Shown piece after piece: positions 53,186 through 62,179 of a stretch of DNA of 64,000 bases (position 1 is its first letter; each line of letters opens with the position of its first letter). The translations under genes and the position numbers were made by a program. The stretch lies in the NCBI RefSeq assembly GCF_947487915.1, contig NZ_CANKYH010000008.1, forward strand, positions 1 to 64,000. Direction: 5' to 3'. The notes beneath the pieces are model-generated. The model searched no databases, was not told where the DNA came from, and saw only the letters and a list, made by a program, of their open reading frames with translations. The DNA is from an uncultured Serinicoccus sp. (lineage in GTDB: Bacteria; Actinomycetota; Actinomycetes; Actinomycetales; Dermatophilaceae).

Positions 53186-53746
53186 ATGGCTGACCGCATC
53201 ACCTATCTCCTCGTCGACGGGGAGAACATCGACGCCACCCTGGGCAACTCCATCCTCGGCCGGCGCCCGCACCCGGACGAGCGGCCCCGGTGGGACCGCC
53301 TGCTCACCTTCACCCAGGAGACGTGGGGGCAGAGCGCCAAGGGGCTGTTCTTCCTCAACGCCAGCAGCGGGCTGCCGATGTCCTTCGTCCAGGCGTTGCG
53401 GGCCCTGGGCTACACGCCGGTGCCGCTGTCCGGGACGGCCGAGGAGAAGGTCGTCGACATCGCCATCCAGCGCACCCTGGAGGCGCTGCACACCCGCACC
53501 GACGACGTCATGCTCGTCAGCCACGACGGGGACTTCCTGGAGACGGTGACCCCGCTCATCGACGGCACCCGCCGGGTCGGTCTCATCGCCTTCGAGGAGT
53601 TCCGCAACGCCGGCTTCCAGCAGCTCGTGCACCAGGGCATGGAGTTCTTCGACCTCGAGCACGACACCCGGGCCTTCAACGCCCCGCTGCCGCGCCTGCG
53701 GATCATCCCGATCGCGGAGTTCGACCCGGCGCAGTTCCTGCAGTAA
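53186..53746 (+). CDS. NYN-domain (PIN-like) RNase
   Basis: A 186-residue protein of the NYN/LabA family, PIN-fold nucleases thought to process RNA. Conserved acidic residues: LLVDGENIDATLG near the start, EKVVDIAIQRTLEAL in the middle and VMLVSHDGDFLETVTPLI. The start is the ATG at 53186 with AAGAAAGACGAAGG upstream. It lies 33 bases downstream of the esterase gene on the same strand, in a short AT-richer patch, so cotranscription is possible but coupling is not evident. Confidence 0.85.
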   Translation: MADRITYLLVDGENIDATLGNSILGRRPHPDERPRWDRLLTFTQETWGQSAKGLFFLNASSGLPMSFVQALRALGYTPVPLSGTAEEKVVDIAIQRTLEALHTRTDDVMLVSHDGDFLETVTPLIDGTRRVGLIAFEEFRNAGFQQLVHQGMEFFDLEHDTRAFNAPLPRLRIIPIAEFDPAQFLQ

Positions 53747-53878
53747 CGACGTCGCCGCAGATCAGAAGGTATGCATTGGGTAAAGAGTAGTGACATCAGT
53801 GACGCCTGAGGTTACTGTCACTGCGTCCCTCTGATGCAGTCAGTCGCGGCCGGACGTCTCCGGTCAAGGAGATCCGCC
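53747..53878 (+). promoter_or_regulatory. AT-richer leader and possible operator of the amidase gene
   Basis: The 132-bp gap has below-average GC. AGTGACA (53788-53794) and its complement TGTCACT form the ends of an inverted arrangement with a nested CAGTGAC/GTTACTG pair, a plausible regulator site. AAGGAG lies shortly before the amidase ATG. No certain -35/-10 pair stands out. Confidence 0.35.
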
Positions 53879-55870
53879 ATGCCCTCTGCCCGTCGCTTCG
53901 TGCTGTCCGCGCTCACCGCGATGGCCCTGGTCGTGCCCGGGGTCGGCGTCGGCGCCGCCCTCGCCGACGAGCCCTCCGCGGACCCCGAGCACCGCACGGT
54001 GGCCCTCGACCCGGTGCCGCAGACCACGTCCGCCGAGGGTGCCGACGTCCTGCGCGGGACGCTGGACGTCGACGAGCGGGCCGTCACCGTCGTGGGGGTG
54101 CGCTGGTCGGGCCCGCAAGACGGCGGGGCCCGGATGCGGGTGGAGCAGGAGGGGGCCTGGGGTGAGTGGACCTCCCTCGAGGACGGTCTCGCCACCGGCC
54201 CCGAGGAGGACGCCCAGAAGGCCGAGGGCGACTGGGGCACCGAGGGCACCGTGCTGCTCGACGCCGACCGGGTCCAGGTGGAGCTCTCCGGCGAGACCCA
54301 GGACGCGCGCATCGAGAGCTGGACCACCTACGTCACCGAGCAGGACGCCGCGACCGTGGCCGAGCTGCCGGTGCCCGACGCCGAGCCGGACGGCCTGGTC
54401 GTCGCCCGGCGCAAGGACTGGGCCCAGGGCATGGACCTCATCCCCAGCGCCGGCCCCATCCGCACCTCGGCCAAGATGGGCATCACCCTGCACCACACCG
54501 CGACCGACGCCTACTACGCCGCCGAGGACGTGCCGGCGATGCTGCGCGCGGTCTACCGCTACCACGCGCACACCCTCGACTGGCGCGACGTGGGCTACAA
54601 CGCCATGGTCGACCGCTACGGACGCGTCTGGGAGGGCCGCTCCGGCGGGCTGGAGAACAACGTCCAGGGCGCGCACTCCTACGGCATGAACTACGACTGG
54701 TTCGGCCTCAGCTCGCTCGGGAACCACGAGATCAGCCCGGTCCCCCAGGCCGAGCTCGCCGGGCTCGCGCGGACGGCCGGGTGGGTGCTCAACCTGCACG
54801 GGGCCGACGTCGGCCAGCAGCAGCGCTACACCAACGCCTACCTCGGCTGGACCCGTACCCTGTCCACGCTGCACGGGCACCGCGACGTCTACGCGACCAG
54901 CTGCCCCGGCTGGCAGATGTACCAGATGCTCGGCGCGCTGCGCACCATGGTCGCGGCCGAGCAGCGCCTGGACCGCACCGCGGTGCAGCGGATCGGTGGC
55001 TCCACCCGCTACGACGTCGCCGCCGGCCTCGCCCACGAGGGCGCCCCCTACGGCGTGGACACGGCCTACGTCACGCAGGGCCAGGAGATCGCCGACGCGC
55101 TGGGCGTCGGCCCGGTCGCCAGCAAGGGGCACGCCGCCGTCCTGCTGACCCGGCCCGAGGCGGTCCCGCCGTCCACGATGGACGTGCTCGAGGACATGGG
55201 CGCCCTGGAGGTCGTCCTCGTCGGGGGCACCAAGGCCGTCACCCCCGCCGTCGGGCGGGCGTTCGAGGCGCAGGGGTATGCCGTGCGCCGCGTGTCGGGC
55301 ACGGACCGCTACGACACCGCGGTGCAGCTGAGCTATGAGCAGGAGTGGCACGGCGGCACGGTCTACCTCGCCAGCGGCACCAACCTCACCGACGCCCTGG
55401 GGGGCGGTGCGGCGGCGGCCCACGTCGAGGCACCGATGCTGCTCACCCGGACGACGACGCTGCCGCCGGTCACCGCGGCCCGGCTCGCCGAGCTCGCCCC
55501 GCAACGCGTGGTCGTCCTCGGCGGGACGGGCGCCGTCGCCGAGTCGGTGGTCCGGCAGACGCAGCGGCTGCTGCCCGGCGCCAGCATCGAGCGGCTGGGT
55601 GGCGGCAACCGCTACCAGACGAGCGCCCTCATCGCCATGGACGCCTTCGAGCACTCCACCACGGCGGTCCTCGCGGCCGGCGACGCCCCGGTGGACGCGA
55701 TGGCCGGCACCCAGCTGGCGGCCGACCGCTCGGCCCCGCTGCTGCTGGTGCGCAAGGGTTGCCGGACGAACTCGGTGGACGAGGTCTACGACGCCCTCGA
55801 CATCCGCCTCTCCCGGCTCGCCGGTGGGTCGGGCGTCCTCTCCTGGGACGCGGGCTCCACCACCTGCTGA
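53879..55870 (+). CDS. secreted PGRP-type N-acetylmuramoyl-L-alanine amidase with cell-wall-binding repeats
   Basis: A 663-residue exported enzyme. A signal peptide (LSALTAMALVVPGVGVGAALA) precedes a ~160-residue beta-rich region and a peptidoglycan-recognition/amidase-2 domain (about 190-360): zinc-ligand His in ITLHHTATDA, AVYRYHAHTLDWRDVGYNAMVDRYG, GHRDVYATSCPG. Residues ~375-663 hold three type 2 cell-wall-binding repeats (RIGGSTRYDVAAGL, RVSGTDRYDTAVQL, RLGGGNRYQTSALI). It cuts between muramic acid and the stem peptide. A strong terminator follows four bases after its stop. Confidence 0.92.
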   Translation: MPSARRFVLSALTAMALVVPGVGVGAALADEPSADPEHRTVALDPVPQTTSAEGADVLRGTLDVDERAVTVVGVRWSGPQDGGARMRVEQEGAWGEWTSLEDGLATGPEEDAQKAEGDWGTEGTVLLDADRVQVELSGETQDARIESWTTYVTEQDAATVAELPVPDAEPDGLVVARRKDWAQGMDLIPSAGPIRTSAKMGITLHHTATDAYYAAEDVPAMLRAVYRYHAHTLDWRDVGYNAMVDRYGRVWEGRSGGLENNVQGAHSYGMNYDWFGLSSLGNHEISPVPQAELAGLARTAGWVLNLHGADVGQQQRYTNAYLGWTRTLSTLHGHRDVYATSCPGWQMYQMLGALRTMVAAEQRLDRTAVQRIGGSTRYDVAAGLAHEGAPYGVDTAYVTQGQEIADALGVGPVASKGHAAVLLTRPEAVPPSTMDVLEDMGALEVVLVGGTKAVTPAVGRAFEAQGYAVRRVSGTDRYDTAVQLSYEQEWHGGTVYLASGTNLTDALGGGAAAAHVEAPMLLTRTTTLPPVTAARLAELAPQRVVVLGGTGAVAESVVRQTQRLLPGASIERLGGGNRYQTSALIAMDAFEHSTTAVLAAGDAPVDAMAGTQLAADRSAPLLLVRKGCRTNSVDEVYDALDIRLSRLAGGSGVLSWDAGSTTC

Positions 55871-55874
55871 GACT

Positions 55875-55931
55875 CCCGGGGTGGAGAGACGGCACCCGGA
55901 TCCGCCCCAGGCGCCGCCTCTCCACCCCGGG
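55875..55931 (+). terminator. strong terminator hairpin of the amidase gene
   Basis: A 14-bp perfect stem (55875-55888 with 55918-55931) extends, after one mismatch, by CGGC/GCCG (55890-55893, 55913-55916) and encloses a 19-nt loop. The longest non-coding hairpin in this part of the window. Confidence 0.8.
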
Positions 55932-55969
55932 TCCCTTCCTCCCCGGCCCCGAGGAGGAGGCACCATGGC

Positions 55970-56674
55970 GTGGTGAACGTGCGCGAGCTGGTCCGGACCA
56001 GCCCGGCGACCCGGGCGGGGCTGTCCATCGCGGTGGCCACCGGGGCCTACGGCGTGTCGTTCGGCGCGCTCGGCACGGCCAGCGGCCTGGGCGTGCCCGA
56101 GGTCTGCCTGCTCAGCCTGCTGCTCTTCTCCGGCGGGTCGCAGTTCGCCTTCATCGGGGTGCTGGCCGGGGGCGGGAGCCCCGCCTCGGCCGCGGGTGCA
56201 GCCACGCTGCTGGGGCTGCGCAACGGGGTCTACGGCATGCAGGTCAACACCCTGCTGCGGCCTCGGGGCTGGCGCCGGCTCGCGGCCGCGCAGGTCACGA
56301 TCGATGAGTCGACGGCCATCGCGCTGGGGCAGGACGACCGGGCCGAGCAGGGCCGGGGCTTCTGGACCGCGGGCGTCGGGGTCTTCGTCCTGTGGAACCT
56401 CATGACCCTCCTCGGGGCCCTGGCCGGGGACGCGCTCGGCGACCCGCGGCGGTGGGGCCTGGACGGGGCCGCGGTGGCGGCCTTCCTCGGGCTGCTGTGG
56501 CCGCGCCTGCGCGGACGTGAGCCCTGGGCGATCGCGACGGTCTGCGCGGTGGTGACCGTGCTGGGCATACCTCTGGTGCCGCCGGGCATCCCCATCCTCG
56601 TGGCGGCCGCCGTCGCCGCCCTCGTCGGGTGGTGGGGGCGCGAGCGCGCGCCCGAGGAGGTGGCCGCGCGATGA
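55970..56674 (+). CDS. azlC: AzlC-family branched-chain amino acid exporter subunit
   Basis: A 234-residue membrane protein with about six to seven hydrophobic segments of the AzlC family, the large subunit of an exporter for branched-chain amino acids. Landmarks: YGVSFGALGTASGL, LFSGGSQFAFIGVLAGGG and DESTAIALGQ. Start GTG 55970 (or GTG 55973), nine bases after GAGGAGGAGG. An ATG at 55965 would encode only Met-Ala-Trp before a stop. It overlaps azlD by four bases. Confidence 0.9.
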   Translation: MVNVRELVRTSPATRAGLSIAVATGAYGVSFGALGTASGLGVPEVCLLSLLLFSGGSQFAFIGVLAGGGSPASAAGAATLLGLRNGVYGMQVNTLLRPRGWRRLAAAQVTIDESTAIALGQDDRAEQGRGFWTAGVGVFVLWNLMTLLGALAGDALGDPRRWGLDGAAVAAFLGLLWPRLRGREPWAIATVCAVVTVLGIPLVPPGIPILVAAAVAALVGWWGRERAPEEVAAR

Positions 56675-56982
56675 CGGTATGGCTGTGGCTGCTCGCCGCG
56701 TGCGGGCTCGCCTTCCTCACCAAGCTCAGCGGCTACCTCGTGCCGCAACGGCTGCTCGGCTCGCCCGCGGTCGTCCGGGTCTCGGGGTGCATCACGGTCG
56801 GGCTGCTGGCCTCCCTGGTGACGATGAACGCCGTGGCGGACGGCCAGGCGCTGGCCCTGGACTCCCGGCTGCTGGCCCTGGGGGCGGCCGTGGTGGCGCT
56901 GCTCCTGCGCGCGCCCTTCCTCCTCGTCGTCGTGGTGGGCGCGACGGCCGCGGCGCTCGGCCGGCTCGCGGGTCTACCGTGA
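56671..56982 (+). CDS. azlD: AzlD-family exporter subunit
   Basis: A 103-residue membrane protein with about four segments (WLWLLAACGLAFLTKLSGYLV ... LLALGAAVVALLLRAPFLLVVVVGATAAAL), the small partner of AzlC. The ATG overlaps the azlC stop by four bases (ATGA), and its own stop overlaps the hydrolase GTG (GTGA), so three genes form one unit. Confidence 0.9.
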   Translation: MTVWLWLLAACGLAFLTKLSGYLVPQRLLGSPAVVRVSGCITVGLLASLVTMNAVADGQALALDSRLLALGAAVVALLLRAPFLLVVVVGATAAALGRLAGLP

Positions 56983-57974
56983 CCCGTATGACCCGCTCTC
57001 GGGGCACGCCCTCACTCCTGCTCGTCCTGGGCGGGCTGTGGGTCCTGGTGCCCGCGTGGATCTGGCTCACCCGGGCGGGGGTCCTGCTGGCCGGACACCC
57101 GGCCTACCCGGTCGCTGTCTCGCTCGCCGCGGTCGTCGGCGTCCTGCTGCTCGCCGCCGGGCTCCGCGCCAGCCGGGGACGGGGCCGGATCGAGACCAGA
57201 GGCGACGCCCCGCCACGTGGGGGCCGCCGCCAGGCGGGCTGGGTGCGGGTCGTGGTCGGCACGGTGGCCGTCGTCCTGAGCGTCCTCGTGCTGGGCGTCC
57301 TCGCCTGGCTGCGGCCCTTCGCCGCCAGCCCGCAGGCCGTCGCCCTCGTGGAGGGCACGTCCGAGGTGGTGGTCGCCGACTCGCTCACGCGGATCACGCT
57401 CACCCAGACGGCGCAGGCACCGGCGGCCGGGCTCGTCTTCCAACCGGGCGCACGGGTCGACCCACGGGCCTATCTCCCGCTGCTCACCGAGATCGCCGCG
57501 GACGGCCACCTGGTCGTCGTCGTCAAGCAACCCTTCGACATCGGCTTCACCGCCGCCGCCGCACCGGGCCGGGTCCTGGAGGACCATCGCGAGATCACGA
57601 CGTGGGTCACCGGCGGGCACAGCCTCGGCGGCGTGGTCGCCTCGACGTATGCCGCGGACCACCCCGACGAGGTCGACGGGCTGCTGCTCTGGGCGTCCCG
57701 CCCGCTCGACGACCTGAGCGGGCGCACGGACCTGGCCGTCGCCACGGTGTCCGGCAGCGAGGACGGCCTCGCCACCCCGGCCGACATCGAGGCCAGCCTG
57801 GCCGACCTGCCGCCGGACGCCCAGGTGGTCGAGGTCGCCGGCGGGGTCCACGCCTTCTTCGGGGACTACGGCGAGCAGCCGGGCGACGGCGTACCCCGCA
57901 CGAGCCGGGCCGAGGCGCAGGCGCAGATCGTCGAGGCCAGCCTGGCGCTGCTGGAGGCTGCGGCCGGGTCGTGA
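56979..57974 (+). CDS. membrane-anchored alpha/beta hydrolase
   Basis: A 331-residue protein with two or three N-terminal membrane segments (LLLVLGGLWVLVPAWIWL, AVSLAAVVGVLLLAAGL, VVVGTVAVVLSVLVLGVLAWL) and a C-terminal hydrolase domain with the nucleophile elbow TGGHSLGGVVAS, LLLWASRP and a late His in GGVHAFFG. The GTG at 56979 overlaps the azlD stop (GTGA); an ATG at 56988 is an alternative, with TACCGT seven bases upstream that could also give a separate leaderless transcript. Substrate unknown. Confidence 0.82.
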   Translation: MTRMTRSRGTPSLLLVLGGLWVLVPAWIWLTRAGVLLAGHPAYPVAVSLAAVVGVLLLAAGLRASRGRGRIETRGDAPPRGGRRQAGWVRVVVGTVAVVLSVLVLGVLAWLRPFAASPQAVALVEGTSEVVVADSLTRITLTQTAQAPAAGLVFQPGARVDPRAYLPLLTEIAADGHLVVVVKQPFDIGFTAAAAPGRVLEDHREITTWVTGGHSLGGVVASTYAADHPDEVDGLLLWASRPLDDLSGRTDLAVATVSGSEDGLATPADIEASLADLPPDAQVVEVAGGVHAFFGDYGEQPGDGVPRTSRAEAQAQIVEASLALLEAAAGS

Positions 57975-58025
57975 GACCGGTGCGACTGGCGGCCTGAGCT
58001 GCCCCGTCGCGCCGGCTCCTCTGGA

Positions 58026-58031
58026 TAGGGT
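58026..58031 (+). promoter_or_regulatory. -10 element upstream of the flotillin gene
   Basis: TAGGGT fits TANNNT in the 172-bp gap after the hydrolase gene and would give a leader of about 110 nt to the flotillin ATG. No distinct -35 is visible. Confidence 0.35.
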
Positions 58032-58146
58032 GAAGGGGACCGCCCGACGCCGTGCAGGCTGACGGGACGGTCGACCGGGGGGCTCGGCGTCCACGACAGG
58101 GCCACAGCCCGCCCCGCTGCTGCACACGTCGTCCCGAAGGAGCCCC

Positions 58147-59709
58147 ATGGATCTCGCCGGCCCCGTCCTCATCGTCGCGGCGATCGTCATCGCCCTGGTC
58201 GTCCTGGGGGTGGTCGCGTTCGTCTACGCCAAGGTGCGGTTCAAGATCGCTACCCCGGACGAGGCGCTCATCATCACCGGTCGCAAGAGCGGCACCCCCG
58301 TCATCAACCCGGAGACCGGGGACGAGACCACCGACCTGTCCGGCCAGCGGGTGGTCATCGGCGGCGGCACCTTCGTCAAGCCGATCTTCGAGCAGGTGGC
58401 CCGGCTGTCGCTGGCCTCGCAGAGCTTCCCGGTCACGGCCGAGGACGCCACCACCAAGAGCGGTGTGGGCGTGACCCTGCGCAGCATCGCCGTCGTCAAG
58501 GTGGGTGGCACCGAGCGGATGGTGCGCGCGGCGGCCCAGCGCTTCGCCGGACGCAGCCAGGAACAGGTCATCGAGCAGCAGACCAGCGAGGTGCTCGTCG
58601 GTGTGCTGCGCACGATCGCGGGCACGCTGACCGTGGAGTCGATCCTCTACGAACGGCAGGACTTCTCCAAGGAGGTCAAGGACATCGCGGTCCCCATGCT
58701 GGCCGAGCGCGGGCTCATCCTGGAGAACTTCGAGATCCAGACCGTCGAGGACTCCGGCGACTACATCCGCAACCTGGGGCGGCCGCGCGCCGCCGCCGTC
58801 GCGCGGGACGCCGAGATCGCCGAGGCGCAGGCCCGGCAGGAGAGCACCGAGCGCTCCAACGAGTCCGCCGTGCAGATCGCGGAGTCCGACAAGGCGCTGG
58901 CCCTGCGCAACGCGCAGATCGCCCGGGAGACCGCCACGGCCGAGGCCGAGGCCGGGGCGGCGAAGGAGCGCGCCGAGGCCGAGGCGCAGCAGTCGGTGCT
59001 GGTCGAGCAGGAGCAGGTGGCCCAGCGCCGGGCGGCGCTGCGCGAGCAGGAGCTGCAGACCGAGGTGCGCAAGCCGGCCGAGGCGCGCAAGTACGAAGCC
59101 GCCCAGGAGGCGGACGCCCGTAAGTATGCCTCGGAGCAGGAGGCCGAGGCCGCCAAGACCACCGCGATCCGCAAGGCGGAGGCCGAGGCGCAGCGCACGA
59201 CCGCGCAGGCCGACGCGGAGGCCGCGGCCCTGCGCGCCCGGGCCGAGGCCGCCCTGGTGGAGCAGCAGCGGGGCGCCGAGGGTGCTCTCGCGCAGGCGCG
59301 CGCCGAGGCCGACGGCGTGCAGGCGCGCGGTGAGGCCGAGGCCGCCGCCGAGCGCGCCAAGGGCGAGGCACGGGGTGCCGCGATCAAGGCGGAGGCCGAC
59401 GCCTACCAGACCTTCCCCGAGTCGGCGCGCCTGCAGATGGTGCTCGACGCGCTGCCCAAGATGGCCCAGCCCTACGCCGACGCCCTCGGCAGCATCGACG
59501 ACATCACCGTCATCGACCGCGACGGCACCTCCCGGCTGTCGGGCCAGGTCTCGACCGGGGTGCAGGAGCTGGCCAAGCAGCTGAAGTCACAGACCGGCAT
59601 CGACCTGCTGCAGATGCTGCGCACCGGGCGGTCGGCGGACGACCGGCCGACGGACGAGGTCGTCCCGTCGGGCACGGTCGAGGCGGCGGACAGCACCGTG
59701 GACGGCTGA
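58147..59709 (+). CDS. flotillin-like SPFH/band 7 protein
   Basis: A 520-residue flotillin: one N-terminal membrane helix (VLIVAAIVIALVVLGVVAFVYA), an SPFH/PHB domain (about 30-200; RFKIATPDEALIITGRKSG ... FSKEVKDIAVPMLAERGLILENFEI), then a long Ala/Glu/Arg coiled coil (about 220-425) typical of flotillin oligomerisation, and a C-terminal region with DALPKMAQPYADALGSIDDITVID. It scaffolds ordered membrane microdomains. The ATG follows AAGGAG at optimal spacing. No NfeD partner gene is next to it. Confidence 0.92.
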   Translation: MDLAGPVLIVAAIVIALVVLGVVAFVYAKVRFKIATPDEALIITGRKSGTPVINPETGDETTDLSGQRVVIGGGTFVKPIFEQVARLSLASQSFPVTAEDATTKSGVGVTLRSIAVVKVGGTERMVRAAAQRFAGRSQEQVIEQQTSEVLVGVLRTIAGTLTVESILYERQDFSKEVKDIAVPMLAERGLILENFEIQTVEDSGDYIRNLGRPRAAAVARDAEIAEAQARQESTERSNESAVQIAESDKALALRNAQIARETATAEAEAGAAKERAEAEAQQSVLVEQEQVAQRRAALREQELQTEVRKPAEARKYEAAQEADARKYASEQEAEAAKTTAIRKAEAEAQRTTAQADAEAAALRARAEAALVEQQRGAEGALAQARAEADGVQARGEAEAAAERAKGEARGAAIKAEADAYQTFPESARLQMVLDALPKMAQPYADALGSIDDITVIDRDGTSRLSGQVSTGVQELAKQLKSQTGIDLLQMLRTGRSADDRPTDEVVPSGTVEAADSTVDG

Positions 59710-59727
59710 CCGGGCGGCTCACCTGGG

Positions 59728-62022
59728 TCACTCCAGCGTCAGCCCCAGCTCGGCCACCACGCGGTCGCTGACGACGGCGGACCCGCCCACCACGTAGATC
59801 GACGACAGGGTGAGCCGCCGCAGCGCGCTGGTCGTGGCCGACGGCACGCTGGTCGGCCGGGTCAGGAGCAGCGGTGCGCCCTGCCGACCGCCGCGGGCGG
59901 CGGCCACCAGCGCGTCGGGGTAGGCCGTGCCCGAGGTCACGTAGGCGCGTGTCGTGGCGGCCGGGTAGGAGCGCGACACCGCCTGGGCGGTGGCGTAGCG
60001 GTCGCTCCCGGAGACCCGGGTGAACGTCCCGGTGCCGCCGGAGGTCGCGGCGGCCCGCGCCGTCGCGTCCGAGACCGCGCCGCTCCCACCGAGCACGATG
60101 AGCCGTCCCGGGGAGAGGCGCTCCAGCTGCTCCGCCACGGCGGTGGGCAGACGGGTCGGTCTGGTGATCAGCAGGGGAGCTCCCTGGTGGGCGGCCAGCG
60201 CGGCGCCGGCCAGCGCGTCCGGGTAGTCCTGCCCGCTGGCCAGGTAGACCCGGGGCACCCCGGCCGGGTAGGCCGCAGCGACGTTGGCGGCGACCTCGTA
60301 GCGGTCAGCACCACCGATGCGCTGCACCACACCGCTCCCGGCATACGGCGTGAGCTGGGCGGCCACCCCGGCCGAGACCGCGGCGGTGCCTCCGACCACG
60401 ATGATGCGCTCGGGCTGCAACCGGGTCAGGGCCTGAGCGGTCTCGCGGGGCAGCGACGTGGGGTCGGTGATGAGCAGGGGCGCGTCCGGGACGCCGCTGC
60501 GCGCGGCGGCGGTGAGCGCGTCGGGGAAGTCGCGCCCGGAGGCGACGTAGGCCACGGACACCCCGGTCGGCCAGGCCCGGGAGACCGCCGCGCTGGTGGC
60601 GTAGCGGTTGGCGCCGGCGATCCGGGTGGCCGGACTCACCGTGGGCTCGGCGACGAAGGTGAAGTAGTGCGAGGACAGCCCGTTGCTGTGCGTCGGGTAG
60701 GGCCGGGCGAAGCGGAGGTCCGGGCCGGTGACGTCCCGGTAGGTGTAGGTGCCCGCCGAGTTGTAGCCCTCGACGCGGGCGGTCACGATGCGCCCGCCGA
60801 AGGACCCGAAGCCGTCGCGCCTGAGCACCTGCACCCGCTCCACCCACGCGATCCCGAACGTCGTCTGCAGGGTCGTGACGGGAAGCTCTCCCGTCCAGGT
60901 GTGGCGGGCGTTGTTGGCGACGCCGTCGTAGGCGTCCCGGTGCGCGGCGAGGTAGGGGTGCGCCGCTGAGCCGGGTGCGGTGTAGCCACCCGAGGAGGAG
61001 GAGAACATCGTCGTGGCCAGCGCCCGGCCGGTGCCGAACGGGTAGCTGAGCACCTGGCCCGCCGTGGCGCCGACCGCGGCGTCGGTGTTGGGGTGCTCGT
61101 AGGAGGTGATCCCACCGCCGCTGGTCCGCACCCCTCTGCCCCGGTAGACCTGGCAGGCCACCGTGTCGCACGTGTCGTAGATCGCCGTCCCACCCACCCC
61201 ACGGGCGGCATACGTCCGCGCGCTCACGGCCTGGCTGCGCAGGGCGGCGGCGTGGAAGGAGGCGGGCATCTCCGAGGCCACGACCGAGCGCAGGTAAGAC
61301 TGCATGGGCACCCGGTTGACGGTGGTGAGGTCGGACGAGCCCGTGTGCACCGCCGTGAGGACCCCGCGGTAGACCCGCCGCGAGCCGTCGGGCAGGAAGA
61401 GGTCCACGCTGCCGTCGGTGGGCGAGCTGAAGGTCAACGGGCAAGAGCGGGACAGCCCGGACGGCCAGGTCGTCGACCAGACCCCGTCGACCCGGCCCTG
61501 CAGCACGCAGGTGGAGGCCGTGGCGCCGGTGGCCAGCACCCGCCACTGGGCGCGACCGGAGGGCAGGGCATACGTCGTGGTGCTGGTCGCCGCGTTGCCG
61601 ACCCGGAGGCCGGATCGGTGGGCGACGCGGGTGCCCCCGTCGTCGTCGACGGTGATGCCGACGCGGATGGGCCCGAACGTGAGCGTGTCCAGGCGGGTGC
61701 CCGGGTAGTAGTAGCTCAGGATCTGGGTGTGGCTCAGCCCGGCGAGGCCGGCGCCGTGCGCGCCGTACTGGGACATGCCGATGCCGTGGCCGAAGCCGCG
61801 GCCGCTGATGGTGTACGAACCGTCCACGGGACGGCGGTAGACCTCGGCGCCTGGCTGGGGAGGGGGCAGCTGGGACAGGACCGGTGCTGCAGCCGACACT
61901 GCGGGCGACACCGCCGGACGCGCAGCACCAGCACTGTCGGCCTGGGCAGGGACCTGCCCCAGCGCGAGGGCCAGCGCGGAGCCAGCCACCACCACGGCTG
62001 TCGAGAACCGTCGAAGGAGCAT
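59728..62022 (-). CDS. secreted SpoIID/LytB-domain protein with cell-wall-binding repeats
   Basis: A 764-residue exported protein: signal peptide (TAVVVAGSALALALGQVPAQA), a SpoIID/LytB domain (about 60-440) with GRGFGHGIGMSQYGAHGAGLAG, YYYPGT, VVASEMPASFHAAALRSQAVSARTYA and a Ser-rich SSSSGGYT, then three type 2 cell-wall-binding repeats (RIAGANRYATSAAVS, RIGGADRYEVAANVA, RVSGSDRYATAQAVS). SpoIID proteins are lytic transglycosylases on denuded glycan; in non-sporulating actinobacteria a wall-remodelling role is likely. The ATG at 62022 has AAGGAG upstream. Confidence 0.92.
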   Translation of the reverse strand: MLLRRFSTAVVVAGSALALALGQVPAQADSAGAARPAVSPAVSAAAPVLSQLPPPQPGAEVYRRPVDGSYTISGRGFGHGIGMSQYGAHGAGLAGLSHTQILSYYYPGTRLDTLTFGPIRVGITVDDDGGTRVAHRSGLRVGNAATSTTTYALPSGRAQWRVLATGATASTCVLQGRVDGVWSTTWPSGLSRSCPLTFSSPTDGSVDLFLPDGSRRVYRGVLTAVHTGSSDLTTVNRVPMQSYLRSVVASEMPASFHAAALRSQAVSARTYAARGVGGTAIYDTCDTVACQVYRGRGVRTSGGGITSYEHPNTDAAVGATAGQVLSYPFGTGRALATTMFSSSSGGYTAPGSAAHPYLAAHRDAYDGVANNARHTWTGELPVTTLQTTFGIAWVERVQVLRRDGFGSFGGRIVTARVEGYNSAGTYTYRDVTGPDLRFARPYPTHSNGLSSHYFTFVAEPTVSPATRIAGANRYATSAAVSRAWPTGVSVAYVASGRDFPDALTAAARSGVPDAPLLITDPTSLPRETAQALTRLQPERIIVVGGTAAVSAGVAAQLTPYAGSGVVQRIGGADRYEVAANVAAAYPAGVPRVYLASGQDYPDALAGAALAAHQGAPLLITRPTRLPTAVAEQLERLSPGRLIVLGGSGAVSDATARAAATSGGTGTFTRVSGSDRYATAQAVSRSYPAATTRAYVTSGTAYPDALVAAARGGRQGAPLLLTRPTSVPSATTSALRRLTLSSIYVVGGSAVVSDRVVAELGLTLE

Positions 62023-62179
62023 CACGGACTCCTTGTCCTCCCGGCGGCCCACGAGGTCGCCGATCTCCTCAGTGTGGCACTCCGCGCCCAGGATGGACAG
62101 AGCCTGTGCGCGACCGAACCTGCACCACCCTCTCGAGGTGCGTTCGGCGAGCTCAGGGGCCCGACCGGCCGGCGGGGTG

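Noticed and set aside
62023..62179. Possible c-di-AMP riboswitch before the SpoIID/LytB gene
   Set aside because: Such riboswitches precede some actinobacterial wall-enzyme genes, but I could not find the conserved core here.
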